A stretch of 64,000 bases of DNA from Pantoea ananatis LMG 2665 (GTDB lineage Bacteria > Pseudomonadota > Gammaproteobacteria > Enterobacterales > Enterobacteriaceae). Numbering within the stretch: position 1 is the stretch's first letter; each line of letters starts with the position of its first letter. A program made the translations under genes and the position numbers. Under the pieces are notes generated by a model. It was not told the origin of the DNA. It saw only the letters and a list, made by a program, of their open reading frames with translations, and searched no databases. The stretch lies in NCBI RefSeq assembly GCF_000710035.2, contig NZ_JMJJ01000012.1:1-64000 (forward strand), read 5' to 3'. Positions 25,391-32,608 of this stretch are shown piece by piece.

Positions 25391-26221
25391 ATGTCACAGT
25401 TAGATTTTGCCGATTTTTTTAACCAGGCTGAAGATCCCGCGCCCGCGCCGGTTGTCCTCAACCCGTCAGCCCCCGCCTGCGATCAGTCCCCCGTGCATCG
25501 CATGATGAGCATCGAGACGGCGCGTAAACAGTTCGTCAGCGTGTTCAGGCACACGGCCCGGCACCTGCGCCGCTGGGACGTGTTCAGCGACTTCATTACG
25601 CTTACGGCCAGTGAACTCGACCTTGCCACGATCCGCGCACCGGAAAGCGTGGAACGCTGCCGCAAAATCTGCGAGCGCTACAGGCCGGAGGACATCAGCG
25701 ACCTTCACCGGCTTTTCAGCCTGATGGTGAGCGCGCTGGAAGCGAAGTTTCATGACTTTCTGGGAGCCATTTTCATGGAGCTGGAGCTGGGCGACGGCAG
25801 GCAGGGGCAGTATTTTACGCCGTACTCCGTACAGTCGCTGATGGCGCGCATGCTCATGCCCGGCGTGGAAGAAGCCGTGAAGCGTGAAGGGCTGTTTACG
25901 CTGTCAGAGCCGACCTGCGGCGCGGGCAGCATGGTGGTTGCGGTGGCCGAATGTATGCTTGAGGCGGGGCTGAATCCCTCAGAGCAGATGTTTGTGAACT
26001 GCATCGACATCGATCCGGTGGCGGCGGACATGGCGTTTATCCAGCTTTCGTTGCTGGGCATTCCTGCGGAAGTCATCACCGGTAACACGCTGACAATGCA
26101 GTTCAGCCGCGTGCGTTACACGCCTGTATATTACATCAACGGGTTTGAGGAGCGGCTGAAAGCGCAGCGCAGAATTAACGCGATGATGGATTTCATGCGC
26201 TCCCTGTCAGATGCCGCCTGA
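25391..26221 (+). CDS. N6-adenine methylase-like protein lacking the catalytic NPPY
   Basis: A 276-residue protein with the SAM-binding half of HsdM-type methylases: GQYFTPYSVQSLMARM (near residue 140), EPTCGAGSMVVAVAE (motif I, near residue 172), FVNCIDIDPVAADMAFIQLSL (motif II). Where the catalytic (N/D)PP(Y/F) motif should follow ITGNTL, the protein reads RVRYTPVYYINGF, and no NPPY or DPPY is visible elsewhere. It may therefore be a SAM-binding protein without methylase activity, or use an unusual site. Similar genes occur in other F-type leading regions. No specificity subunit or restriction gene is near. Confidence 0.8.
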   Translation: MSQLDFADFFNQAEDPAPAPVVLNPSAPACDQSPVHRMMSIETARKQFVSVFRHTARHLRRWDVFSDFITLTASELDLATIRAPESVERCRKICERYRPEDISDLHRLFSLMVSALEAKFHDFLGAIFMELELGDGRQGQYFTPYSVQSLMARMLMPGVEEAVKREGLFTLSEPTCGAGSMVVAVAECMLEAGLNPSEQMFVNCIDIDPVAADMAFIQLSLLGIPAEVITGNTLTMQFSRVRYTPVYYINGFEERLKAQRRINAMMDFMRSLSDAA

Positions 26222-26934
26222 CAGGCCGGTAAACGCGGGCGGGGTTCATCCCTGCCTGCACCGCCGCATAAACCCCGCGCCCCTGCGGGGCAGGGGAGAG
26301 GCGGTGCTGACGCACCGCACTTCCCCCGCCGCGTTCTGTTCAGCTTCCTGCCGGTATGTTTTATTCCCCTGCTGTCTTTATGCCGGTGCCGGTTGGGCTG
26401 GCCAGTATGCGGTTGCTGCCTTTACTGACTTAACACCAACAGCCGGGGCATGGCCACCTTCGGCTCCTGCCCTGGCGGGCAGTCGTCAGCCCTACTCCGA
26501 CAGGCGGCGGAAAAGCTGCCGCCCGTCTCCGCCGAACCGCAAAGGGCCGCGTTTCGGGCCTCCCGGCTAAGGTCTGATGGCTGAGGTCAAGGGCTGCAAC
26601 CGGCTTCGCCGGTGCGTTCACCGGGCGCGGGCGCGCCCTGTAAGGCCGTCACGCCGTTCCGCCGTGCCGGAGGTGTTCATGCTCATTTCATCCCGTGCGG
26701 CTGTTCTGTTCCGGTGGTTCAGCGCGGAGGGCTGACAGTCGCACAGTCCTTCTCCCTCCCACACAGGTCCGCTTACGCCGTTCCTCACCCGTTCGCACTC
26801 GCCGAAAAACCGGCTCGCTTGCGCTGCGGCTTCCGGGACGCCTGTGTTCCGGTCGGCGGCCGGTGCCACTTTGCCCTTCGCCGCGATGAACTCACCGAAA
26901 CATGGTTAACAGCAACCGACAGAGGAGAACCAGC
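26222..26934 (+). other. GC-rich non-coding block
   Basis: About 710 bases with no supported gene; overlapping frames at 26211-26570 and 26612-26938 have no start signals. The stretch at 26449-26472 repeats, with small changes, the sequence around the start of the gene at 24255 (GGCC-CCTTCGGCTCCTGCCCT). It resembles the other leading-region blocks in composition and could carry promoter or priming functions. Confidence 0.45.
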
Positions 26935-27291
26935 ATGAACACCCACAACGTCAAGACCGCCGCTTCTGAATCTACCGAAACACGGGTTGAAGGGACAAAA
27001 GTCAACACCGGACTCACGGCGGCGCAGTTTCAGGATCTCAGCGAATTCATCATCGACAACGGCACCTTCTGCGGGCCGGGTGGGGTGACCTGGCAGGAGC
27101 TGGCGCTGTTTGACGAAATCAGCGACCCGTCAGAAGACGGTGAGACACGCAAAATTTATGTCTGGGAGGGCTGGCCGTACGCCCTTTATGAATTCGACCT
27201 GGGCTACACGGCAATCAATTACGCACAGACCCGAAAAATGATCGCCTGGTCACTGGACAACGCCGGTAAACATTCCTCAGCGCCGCGCTGA
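26935..27291 (+). CDS. conserved plasmid protein of unknown function
   Basis: A 118-residue acidic protein. After a polar start with the SESTETRV motif shared with the gene at 24255, it has LTAAQFQDLSEFIIDNGTF, VTWQELALFDEISD and KIYVWEGWPYALYEFDLGYTAINY, an aromatic-rich mixed fold. GAGGAGAAC precedes the ATG; an earlier in-frame ATG at 26902 lacks such a site. Not recognised. Confidence 0.65.
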   Translation: MNTHNVKTAASESTETRVEGTKVNTGLTAAQFQDLSEFIIDNGTFCGPGGVTWQELALFDEISDPSEDGETRKIYVWEGWPYALYEFDLGYTAINYAQTRKMIAWSLDNAGKHSSAPR

Positions 27292-27307
27292 GCGACAAAC
27301 GCCCGAT

Positions 27308-27324
27308 GCCGGGACAAGCCCGGC
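27308..27324 (+). repeat. gap hairpin before the DUF932 gene
   Basis: GCCGGG-ACAAG-CCCGGC, a 6-bp stem, lies between the stop at 27291 and the ribosome site (GAGAGG) of the DUF932 gene. Confidence 0.65.
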
Positions 27325-27355
27325 TTAATAACAACATATCTGAGAGGTAATCAAT

Positions 27356-28177
27356 ATGGTCAGTTTTGCAAGCCGTTATGCCCCAAAAACATCCATTCGC
27401 GAAAACCGCCCACTCACCAATGATGAGCTTATGCGGTTCGTCCCGAGTGCGTTTTCCGTTGAAAAACATGAGTCGCGATCAGACCGTTATACGTATATTC
27501 CGACAATTACCCTGCTCGACAAACTCCGCTCAGAAGGGTTCGAACCTTTCTATGCAAAACAGTCCCGCGTGCGCGACCAGAACCGCCGGGATTTTACCAA
27601 ACACATGATCCGCCTGCGTCGCGGAAATAACGGCAGCGGCAAAGAGGTGCCTGAAATTGTTCTGGTGAACAGTCATGACGGTTCCAGCAGTTATAAAATG
27701 ATCCCCGGTATTTTCCGCGAAGTCTGCACCAACGGGCTGGTCTGCTGGAAAACGTTTGGCGAAATCAGCGTGCCGCACAAAGGCGATATTGTCAGCCAGG
27801 TGATCGAAGGCGCGTATTCAGTTCTGGATGTGTTTGAAAAAGTCGAAAATAATATCGGCATGATGAAGGGAATTCAGCTGGATAAGGCGGAAAGGCTGCT
27901 GCTGGGCCAGCTGGCGCTGGAATACAAATATGAAGACAAGGCACCGCCGGTGACGGCCGAAAATATTATTCACCCCCGCCGCTGGCATGACAAGGGCACG
28001 GACCTGTGGACGTCCTTTAATATCGTGCAGGAGAATCTGGTAAAAGGTGGCCTGCCGGGACGTACTGAAAAAGGGAAGCGTACCACCACGCGCCCCGTTA
28101 ACGGCATCGACGGCGACATAAAATTAAATCAGGCGCTGTGGAAGATGGCGGAGGAATTTGCGAAGCTGAAAAGCTGA
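27356..28177 (+). CDS. DUF932-family protein
   Basis: A 273-residue protein of the DUF932 family, common on conjugative plasmids and in prophages. Visible parts: SRYTYIPT-like (SDRYTYIPTITLLDKLRSEGFEP), HMIRLRRG, PEIVLVNSHDGSSSYKMIPGIFREVCTNGLVCWKTFG in the centre, and YSVLDVFEKVENNIGMMKGIQL after it. Function is unknown; proteins of this kind often accompany anti-defence genes. It is the last leading-region gene before oriT and ends at a strong shared terminator. Confidence 0.85.
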   Translation: MVSFASRYAPKTSIRENRPLTNDELMRFVPSAFSVEKHESRSDRYTYIPTITLLDKLRSEGFEPFYAKQSRVRDQNRRDFTKHMIRLRRGNNGSGKEVPEIVLVNSHDGSSSYKMIPGIFREVCTNGLVCWKTFGEISVPHKGDIVSQVIEGAYSVLDVFEKVENNIGMMKGIQLDKAERLLLGQLALEYKYEDKAPPVTAENIIHPRRWHDKGTDLWTSFNIVQENLVKGGLPGRTEKGKRTTTRPVNGIDGDIKLNQALWKMAEEFAKLKS

Positions 28178-28180
28178 AAA

Positions 28181-28210
28181 AAGTAAACCCCGGTTCGCCG
28201 GGGTTTACTT
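28181..28210. terminator. bidirectional terminator, 13-bp stem with TTCG loop
   Basis: AAGTAAACCCCGG-TTCG-CCGGGGTTTACTT is a perfect 13-bp stem with A-rich left and T-rich right flanks, placed between two converging genes. Its right arm overlaps the last codons of the transglycosylase gene (28205 onward). Confidence 0.88.
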
Positions 28211-28741
28211 TTGGGCCGTGCCTGGCTCATTCCGGCTAAGCGTTATAGAAGGCGATTTTTCAAGAGGCCCGGTTTTATTCATTCGCGCATAAACTTCATC
28301 CCTCGCAACCAGAACGCGGTAGATACTTTTAATTATCGCGGCATACTCTCTGCGCTGTTTAATTAACTTCGGGTTCGGTCCGGTGTTATACATGCCGACC
28401 GTATCCCACGTTCTGCCATACTTTTTGAAATTGCTCGCCTCGATCCATGCGCCGGTATAAATGCAAATACACGGATCGGCCAGTAAACGTTCCCGCGTAA
28501 TATTGAATTTCTTTAAAGCATTGAAGTTTGAACTGTTGATTTGCATGTTGCATACGTCAGTGCTTTTTCGCGCGCTTTTGCTGTTTATCGCGTTATTACG
28601 CATATGCGACTCCTGAATGGAATGCGCCATGAGCAGACGCGGATCGATTCCGAAATCATGTCCGGCTTTGGTGAAACACATTTCAGGCTCAGCCTGGACG
28701 CTGAACGCGGTAAAAAAGGCGGCTGCGGTTAACCACTTCAT
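28205..28741 (-). CDS. VirB1/gene X-like lytic transglycosylase
   Basis: A 178-residue secreted protein. The signal peptide is MKWLTAAAFFTAFSVQAEP; the mature part has the SLT fold signature: FGIDPRLLMAHSIQESHMRNNAIN (catalytic Glu in IQES), VCNMQINSSNF and MYNTGPNPKLIKQRREY. It would open the peptidoglycan locally for assembly of the transfer channel. F carries the same gene (X, Orf169) next to oriT in the same place. It lies on the leading side of nic, so it enters the recipient first. Confidence 0.9.
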   Translation of the reverse strand: MKWLTAAAFFTAFSVQAEPEMCFTKAGHDFGIDPRLLMAHSIQESHMRNNAINSKSARKSTDVCNMQINSSNFNALKKFNITRERLLADPCICIYTGAWIEASNFKKYGRTWDTVGMYNTGPNPKLIKQRREYAAIIKSIYRVLVARDEVYARMNKTGPLEKSPSITLSRNEPGTAQK

Positions 28742-28940
28742 ATTAAAAGAGTCTCGTATATGCGCGCAGAATGCACTGTGCCGTATTTGTGCAGAAAATA
28801 CCTTTTCAGATCAGCCCGCGCAAGTTAATTCGTTACAGACGCGCACTCTGCGCTTGACGTGTGTTGGCAGTACCTGGCTGAGGTTATTTAAATTCCACTT
28901 AAGGCACATATTCAACAAGCCGCTTTTATAGTTTCTCTTT

Positions 28941-28971
28941 CATCACACCCCACGCAAGATTTCATCTTGCG
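28941..28971 (-). other. oriT: oriT nic region: F-like nic motif with adjacent hairpin
   Basis: On the minus strand the sequence reads GCAAGATGAAATCTTGC followed by GTGGGGT/GTGATG, almost the same arrangement as F oriT (hairpin ending in TTTTTGC, then GTGGGGT/GTGGTGC). By this match nic lies between 28947 and 28946 on the minus strand. The hairpin is an 8-bp stem (28953-28960 with 28964-28971) and a 3-nt loop. The 5' end left by TraI would lead into the transglycosylase gene and the leading region. No experiment is implied; the call rests on the motif, the gene order and the TraI relaxase family. Confidence 0.85.
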
Positions 28972-29063
28972 GTTTTGTTTATTTAAAACATGTAGTTAGC
29001 CTGAAATTATTTTGTTATTTTTAAGGTATGAATGAAATAGTGTGTGAATACGCACACATTGCA

Positions 29064-29155
29064 GTGCCTGATTAAGCGATATGACAGTGCCTGATTGTGT
29101 GTGATTGCAGTGCCGGATAGTGTGGGGCTACAGTGCCGGTCTGTGTGTGAATCCG
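29064..29155 (+). repeat. oriT array 1: four direct repeats at exact 23-bp spacing
   Basis: GTGCCTGATT / GTGCCTGATT / GTGCCGGATA / GTGCCGGTCT start at 29064, 29087, 29110 and 29133. The last unit is also the left arm of a GTGCCGG...CCGGCAC inverted repeat (29133-29139 with 29153-29159). The array lies about 110 bp on the TraM side of nic and probably binds a transfer protein. Confidence 0.75.
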
Positions 29156-29203
29156 GCACCATGAAAGGCACTGTTATGTGTGTTTATTGTGGTTGTTAAT
29201 TAT

Positions 29204-29216
29204 TATCAATATCTTA
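29204..29216 (+). promoter_or_regulatory. IHF-consensus site in oriT
   Basis: TATCAATATCTTA fits the IHF consensus WATCAANNNNTTR at every fixed position and lies in an AT-rich stretch between the two repeat arrays. IHF bends F-type oriT DNA at comparable places. Confidence 0.6.
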
Positions 29217-29237
29217 AGTTCATGAGGAAGGCGCTTA

Positions 29238-29456
29238 GTGCTGAATTGTCACACCTGAAATTGCCCTGTGGTGCCGGATTGTCACACCTGATTTCAGGTG
29301 ATAGTGCTCAATTAACACACCTCTAAAAGTGGCTTTTTAAGGTGATTTTGAAACAGAAGTGCCGTATTAACACACACCAGAATGATGTGAGGTGCTGCAT
29401 TGACACACCCAAAAAGACGTACTGAAAAAAAATATAAAGTGCCGGATTGACACACA
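29238..29456 (+). repeat. oriT array 2: six 18-bp direct repeats (probable TraM sites)
   Basis: Copies with consensus GTGCYGNATTRWCACACC start at 29238, 29271, 29304, 29359, 29392 and 29439. Three of the five spacings are exactly 33 bp, three helical turns, so the sites lie on one face of the DNA. They are just upstream of traM, where F-type plasmids carry TraM binding sites and the traM promoter. The first half (GTGCYGNATT) is shared with array 1. Confidence 0.8.
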
Positions 29457-29589
29457 GTTAAAACAGGCCGAATAATAAAAAGAAGCTACCTGACTTTTAC
29501 ACGGTTCGCGCGGTATTGAACAGGCCATTTTAATGTTATTTATTCGCTCTCGTCTGGCGTGGTTGCCAGGTGAAGCGCAGGGGAAAATG

Positions 29590-29979
29590 ATGGGAAGAAG
29601 AAATATCTATTTCAAAGAAAAAACAGAAAGGGAAGTGCAGGAGCTGGTTGATATGGAAATCCAGAACGGGGCGACTCACGGTGAAATAAATTTCTCATCA
29701 ATCGTGAATGAACTGGTTGGTCTCGGACTGATGGTAAAAAAACATCAGGGTGAGGGCAGTAAATTTGATTTGGAAGGGTTTAATCGTGACCTCATTCGGA
29801 AGGTGTCAGGGACGAGGGAGGGTGTGAGTATTTTAATCGCGATGGTGTCAGAGATGTACCTGAACATGCGTGGAGAAAACACCAGTGAGTCAATGGAGGA
29901 ACTTCTGGACAGGAATTTATCTGCAATTAATGACGCTGAAGACAAAGCATCCAGTAAGCATTTCCTTGCACAGGAATAG
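29590..29979 (+). CDS. traM: TraM, oriT-binding mating signal protein
   Basis: A 129-residue protein aligned in pattern with F TraM: MGRRNIYFKEKTEREV at the N-terminus (ribbon-helix-helix DNA-binding part), INFSSIVNELVGLGLMVKKHQ next, and a helical tetramer-forming C-terminal half (FDLEGFNRDLIRKV ... LIAMVSEMYLN). TraM binds oriT repeats and contacts the TraD C-terminus to start transfer. The ATG at 29590 gives the same start as F TraM (M, two or three residues, N-x-Y); an ATG one codon earlier and a longer frame from 29533 are alternatives. It probably controls itself through array 2. Confidence 0.85.
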   Translation: MGRRNIYFKEKTEREVQELVDMEIQNGATHGEINFSSIVNELVGLGLMVKKHQGEGSKFDLEGFNRDLIRKVSGTREGVSILIAMVSEMYLNMRGENTSESMEELLDRNLSAINDAEDKASSKHFLAQE

Positions 29980-30455
29980 CGTCGAAGGCATGTCAGTATT
30001 TCTTCAGTCCTGCCTCGTTAATGACTGAGTGAAATTAAATTATCGCCGGTATCATTCATGCTTTTGCTGTAAGTGTTGCCATGATGGTTTTATCCCTGCA
30101 CTGGATAAGTGCGGGGGTTTAACTGAAATCATCAGCCTCACATCAGAGTGGGTGTCAGGTATTGAGTGGGTAGGTGAAATTTCTTTGCACTCACCTTTCT
30201 TCCGGTGATATAAGAGCGGTCCCTGCCGTGATTGAATGTCCTTTATCCGGTGGCGCAAACGACATGTTTATTGTGTCGTTTACGCCGTTATATATATCCT
30301 CTTTTCAGTGTGCTGAAATACGGCGTGACAACGTTAAGCCTGAATTGCTCCAGGCCCGACAGGGCTTAAAATAAACGGCACGTATCACCACCGTGACGAA
30401 CTAATCACGCCTTAATTTTTTTTCAGCACGGTTTCGGATTTCGGAAGGGAAGGGG
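29980..30455 (+). other. structured non-coding region in place of finP/traJ
   Basis: No traJ-like gene is present between traM and the TraY-like gene; small frames at 30052-30258 (minus) and 30174-30374 (plus) are unconvincing. A strong hairpin (30252-30264 with 30274-30286, one mismatch, 9-nt loop) and a second inverted repeat (TTAAGCC...GGCTTAA, about 30333-30368) lie in tandem, followed by a T-run (30415-30423). They could be a regulatory RNA or terminators of traM. Confidence 0.5.
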
Positions 30456-31049
30456 TTAACCTGAAGATAAGGGGTTTTCTGCATGCCCTACTTTTTCATA
30501 AATAAATTCATCAAAAAGTACGGCCAGTTCCCGTAAGCGGTGAACCTCTTCATTTTCCGGCAGCTGATGTTCGGTCAGATAATTCAGTGAGCCAAGCAGT
30601 CGCTGCATTATTTCATCGTTCATGCTCCGCCTGTTAAATCGTGCGCTTATGTCAATATCACGCCGCAGGTTAACCGGAAAGCTGCTGCTGAACGCCCGTC
30701 TCTGTCCGGGAATAAAGATTTTTTTATCCTCATTCTTTTTTTCATCTTCAGCATGCGTCTGGCGAATGATGTCCAGTCTGCTCTGAATAAATTCATCGAA
30801 CATCCTTGCCAGCGCAATAAGCCGCTGGCCTTCATCCGTTTTAATAAGCGGCCTTCGGGGAGAGAACTGAAGAGAGAATATTAACCGGCTGATAATTTCA
30901 TCGTTGGTGGTATATCCGCGAACCCGCGCGGCGACGCGCAGCTCCGTCAGGAGGTTTTCCGGCAGCCACAGCTTACGGTACTGGACTTCTCCCTGAGCAT
31001 ACTTGCGGGGCCTTCCCCTGTTGCCACCCATTTTTTCTTTAACTTTCAT
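30456..31049 (-). CDS. traY: TraY-like protein with two ribbon-helix-helix units, reversed
   Basis: A 197-residue basic protein with two RHH-type repeats: YRKLWLPENLLTELRVAARV (about residues 23-60) and SFPVNLRRDIDISARF (about 125-160), each followed by a similar NDEIxxRL helix. F TraY is likewise built from two fused RHH units and binds oriT and the tra promoter. Here the gene is longer and points away from traA, whereas in F traY is the first tra gene. The start at 31049 has AAGGAGGA upstream; a longer frame to 31166 is unlikely. The divergent promoter region with traA suggests that it regulates both itself and the operon. Confidence 0.65.
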   Translation of the reverse strand: MKVKEKMGGNRGRPRKYAQGEVQYRKLWLPENLLTELRVAARVRGYTTNDEIISRLIFSLQFSPRRPLIKTDEGQRLIALARMFDEFIQSRLDIIRQTHAEDEKKNEDKKIFIPGQRRAFSSSFPVNLRRDIDISARFNRRSMNDEIMQRLLGSLNYLTEHQLPENEEVHRLRELAVLFDEFIYEKVGHAENPLSSG

Positions 31050-31260
31050 GCTACTGGTTCCTCCTTGCGAGGCATCCCTTGTCAGGAGCAAAAGCCTACG
31101 CCAGGCGCTTTCAGGATTAATCTTAAAATTCATTAAAGTAACCTGTAAAAGTGTGACATGCGTCACAGATTTTTTTTTTTTGAGAAAATGTACACTTGCG
31201 TCGCGTTACGTCTGTTTACGTGCGTTGACATTTCCTTAACTCAAACAGAGGGATTTATAC
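31050..31260. promoter_or_regulatory. divergent promoter region traY-like / traA operon
   Basis: This gap separates the reversed TraY-like gene from the 30-kb transfer operon and should carry the main tra promoter. A run of T (31172-31181) is followed by repeated TTACGT-type elements (GCGTTACGTCTGTTTACGTGCGTTGACA, up to about 31229), of which TTGACA could be a -35 box; no good -10 box follows at the right distance. Site assignment is tentative. Confidence 0.5.
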
Positions 31261-31653
31261 ATGAAAGTTGCCACATCCGGCTCCGCTCTGACGGAGGGGG
31301 CTGCGGAAGCCTGTCCGACGTTCAGTGAGGCGCCGCTGACGGTCCTGACCGTCATGGCCAGTCGGGGGTTTTCGTATCTTCGTCAGCACCGCGCAAATGC
31401 CATTCTTGTCTGTATGGCCATTCTGGTTTTTGCACTGCCGCACATCGGGCATGCAACTGACCTGCTGGCAGGGCAGAAGCAGGACGCCAAAGATACGTTT
31501 GGTCACGGCTCAACGGTGGAGTGGGGGATTTACATCTGTGAAATCATCCTCTCTGCAGGTCTCTACATGAAAACGCGTAACCCGATGCACTTCGTCGGTG
31601 GTCTTGCCTTCCTGATTGTCATCACCAAAACGTTCTTCGCCCTCGCCGGTTAA
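31261..31653 (+). CDS. traA: TraA propilin
   Basis: A 130-residue propilin with a long leader (about 65 residues) ending in the signal-peptidase site GHA, then a 65-residue mature pilin that starts TDLLAGQKQDAKDTFG. The start of the pED208 pilin (TDLLAGGKDDVKATFG) is closely similar, which places the pilus in that branch. Two hydrophobic helices (GIYICEIILSAGLYM and FVGGLAFLIVITKTFFALAG) with a short basic loop form the pilin hairpin. The GAGGG ribosome site supports the start at 31261; a shorter leader from the Met at 31357 is possible. Confidence 0.92.
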   Translation: MKVATSGSALTEGAAEACPTFSEAPLTVLTVMASRGFSYLRQHRANAILVCMAILVFALPHIGHATDLLAGQKQDAKDTFGHGSTVEWGIYICEIILSAGLYMKTRNPMHFVGGLAFLIVITKTFFALAG

Positions 31654-31659
31654 ACCGAC

Positions 31660-31962
31660 ATGGACGGGGACGCTCAGCAGTATCTGTTTCCGGAAACACT
31701 CAACCAACAAAAACGCCTGATGGGACTCCCGACCGAGGAGGCCATTGTTGTCATTGCCTGCGCCGGTATCGGGCTGCTCTGCGACATATTCATCGTGATG
31801 TTGTTTGTGGCCGGTGCGCTGTGGCTGTTAATCCGCCATCTGAAGAAGGGCCAGGGCACCTGGTGGCTTCTGAACCTTCTCTACTGGTATCTGCCGACCG
31901 TGCTTCTGCGGTTGCAGTTCCGGCGCGTACCTGACTCAGCAAACCGGCACTGGATGCAGTAA
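31660..31962 (+). CDS. traL: TraL, T4SS pilus assembly protein
   Basis: A 100-residue protein with a short cytoplasmic start (LFPETLNQQKRLMGLPTEE) and one hydrophobic hairpin (AIVVIACAGIGLLCDIFIVMLF...LWLLIRHLKKG), as in TraL/VirB3-type proteins of the pilus assembly machine. It follows traA by 6 nt. Confidence 0.9.
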   Translation: MDGDAQQYLFPETLNQQKRLMGLPTEEAIVVIACAGIGLLCDIFIVMLFVAGALWLLIRHLKKGQGTWWLLNLLYWYLPTVLLRLQFRRVPDSANRHWMQ

Positions 31963-32011
31963 ACCCGGCGCCACCGCACGGTGGCGCTTTTTTGACTAAC
32001 TGGAGAACGCT

Positions 32012-32605
32012 ATGAAGTATCAGGTCGGGAATGAGCGTAACCGTGTGGTTGTCGCGACGCTGGCGGGGCTGCTGTTGCTGGTCTTTCTGCTCGGTGCCGG
32101 CAATGTCATCACCGGTTCACTGGCGTGGCATTTCTATCGCACCCAGAAAACGCTCACCATACCGATGGGCTTTGACCGGCCTTTTCTCTCTGACGAATCA
32201 GGAGGTGATGCGGCCCTGAACGCCATGCTGGTCAGGGCATTCGTCAACCTCCGCCTGTCCGTCACGCCGGAAACCGTGGATGCCCAGCACACCGCCCTGC
32301 TGAGCTTCGTCCCCCCGGCAGACCGCGACGCCATGAAAAAGCAGCTTGCCGCCGAAGCTGACTATATCAAGAAGAGCGGGGTGACCTCCGTGTTCCGCAT
32401 CGACGATGCAGCCACCGATACCACCACCGGTGACATCACGGTCCAGGGAGTACTCAACGCCAGTACGTCAAACGGCAAGCTGCCACTCCCGGATGCGAAT
32501 AAAGCCTACCGGCTCAGCGTGCACTACGTGGACGGGCTTATCCGCCTGACAGCCTTCCGCGAAGTGCCCTGGACGAAACCTGAACGCCGCCCGCAACAGG
32601 ACTGA
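32012..32605 (+). CDS. traE: TraE (VirB5-position core component, TraE family)
   Basis: A 197-residue inner-membrane protein with one N-terminal membrane helix (VVVATLAGLLLLVFLLGAGNVI) and a periplasmic domain with SVTPETVDAQHTALLSFV and the C-terminal VHYVDGLIRLTAFREV of the TraE family. GGAGAAC precedes the start. It belongs to the channel's inner-membrane/periplasmic part. Confidence 0.92.
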   Translation: MKYQVGNERNRVVVATLAGLLLLVFLLGAGNVITGSLAWHFYRTQKTLTIPMGFDRPFLSDESGGDAALNAMLVRAFVNLRLSVTPETVDAQHTALLSFVPPADRDAMKKQLAAEADYIKKSGVTSVFRIDDAATDTTTGDITVQGVLNASTSNGKLPLPDANKAYRLSVHYVDGLIRLTAFREVPWTKPERRPQQD

Positions 32606-32608
32606 ACC

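Noticed and set aside
26211..26938. ORFs of about 110-120 codons between the methylase-like gene and the gene at 26935
   Set aside because: No start signals, low-complexity translation, overlapping frames on the other strand.
29064..29456. Regular direct repeats as a CRISPR array or replication iterons
   Set aside because: Repeats are only 10-18 bp, spacing is short and spacers are not unique in the CRISPR sense; no cas or rep gene is near. The position between nic and traM points to oriT protein-binding sites.
30174..30374. 66-codon plus-strand ORF as a traJ remnant
   Set aside because: No similarity to TraJ, no ribosome site, and the frame runs through a strong hairpin.
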